Shown: positions 5,575-5,817 of the stretch, one piece after another
How positions within the stretch are numbered: the stretch's first letter is position 1
How the letters are laid out: every line of letters begins with the position of its first letter
From: Deltaproteobacteria bacterium UBA796
GTDB taxonomy: Bacteria > Myxococcota_A > UBA796
Reading direction: 5' to 3'
NCBI GenBank assembly: GCA_002296975.1
Contig: DBIS01000041.1
Span: forward strand, 1 to 5,817
DNA: 5,817 bases
Position numbers and translations under genes: made by a program
Notes under the pieces: generated by a model
Told to the model about the DNA's origin: nothing
The model's database searches: none
Seen by the model: only the letters and a program-made list of their open reading frames with translations

Positions 5575-5817
5575 ATGAAGTTTTCTAGCATTGCCTTTGC
5601 CGCTATCGTCTCCCTGTCCAGCTGCGCAAAAGAGCCCAAAAATGCGTGTGAACTGCTCAACGATGAGATGTGCGCATGCGACGAGACCTTCTGCGCGAGC
5701 GCAGAGTCCAGCACCGAGCCCACTGAAGAACAACTCGACAGCTGCGAAATGATGCTCGATATGTACCTTTGCCCAGAGGATGTAAACGCCGACGCTGACG
5801 CCGACACTGACGCCGAC
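5575..5817 (+). CDS. Cys-rich lipoprotein with Asp-Ala linker (5' part)
   Basis: The gene is open to the right edge, with 81 codons visible. Residues 1-16 form a lipoprotein signal peptide (K2, hydrophobic core, lipobox LSSC) with the lipidated Cys at 17; Ala at +2 suggests outer-membrane sorting. A compact acidic region follows with six further Cys at 25, 33, 35, 40, 57 and 66, enough for three disulfides, or a metal-binding C-x-C. After CPEDVN the sequence enters an Asp-Ala/Asp-Thr linker (ADADADTDAD) that continues outside. GGAG at 5565-5568, 6 nt before the ATG, supports the start. The head-plus-(DA)n plan may mirror the first gene, whose 5' end is missing. I do not recognise a named domain. 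The rest of the protein, probably a surface domain after the linker, cannot be seen. Confidence 0.8.
   Translation, partial: MKFSSIAFAAIVSLSSCAKEPKNACELLNDEMCACDETFCASAESSTEPTEEQLDSCEMMLDMYLCPEDVNADADADTDAD
5788..5817 (+). repeat. Start of a second Asp-Ala codon repeat
   Basis: Units of GCC/GCT/ACT-GAC encode ADADADTDAD up to the window edge. It is the same codon repeat type as at 17-103 but in a different gene; its full length cannot be judged. Confidence 0.75.

Noticed and set aside
5397..5807. 136-codon minus-strand open frame opposite the Cys-rich lipoprotein
   Set aside because: It is antisense to a gene with a clear signal peptide and Shine-Dalgarno, and it begins in the antisense of the Asp-Ala repeat (MSASASAF), a low-complexity shadow.

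Overview
The window looks like chromosomal DNA of a Gram-negative bacterium, probably of the myxobacterial/Bradymonadota ('deltaproteobacterial') type. The evidence is three plus-strand genes for small secreted proteins: two have clear lipobox signal peptides, two contain Asp-Ala '(DA)n' acidic linkers, and all three are acidic. Such linkers are common in surface lipoproteins of those lineages. The taxonomic guess is inference from protein style only. No rRNA, tRNA, CRISPR array, transposase or phage gene is visible.

Layout. 1-443 (+): 3' part of an acidic-linker protein, built from an Asp-Ala repeat, four 21-bp repeats and a short Cys-containing C-terminal domain; the linker and that domain lie in different reading frames, so a frameshift is likely. 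533-1057 (+): complete lipoprotein with a DUF4920-like domain. 1055-1276: non-coding gap between two convergent genes. It holds two tandem 29-bp copies of a GTAG-plus-hairpin (REP-like) repeat and one degenerate inverted copy, and these run into the stop codons of both flanking genes. 5388-1274 (-): two-gene operon encoding an LtaS/OpgB-like membrane phosphotransferase and then, overlapping by 4 nt (GTGA), a membrane-anchored sulfatase-fold enzyme that has Thr in place of the sulfatase Cys/Ser. 5389-5574: divergent intergenic region. 5575-5817 (+): 5' part of a Cys-rich lipoprotein that enters a new Asp-Ala linker as the window ends.

How the genes work together. The two minus-strand enzymes share a topology (about five N-terminal membrane spans, then a catalytic domain outside the inner membrane), a Thr nucleophile and a translationally coupled arrangement. 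They most likely act in turn or together to transfer phosphate-linked head groups, such as phosphoglycerol, onto an envelope glycan or lipid. The substrate cannot be read from sequence. The plus-strand lipoproteins have no evident functional link to the operon. The most interesting points are the paired Thr-type transferases, the REP-like repeats fused to stop codons, and the frame change in the first gene.
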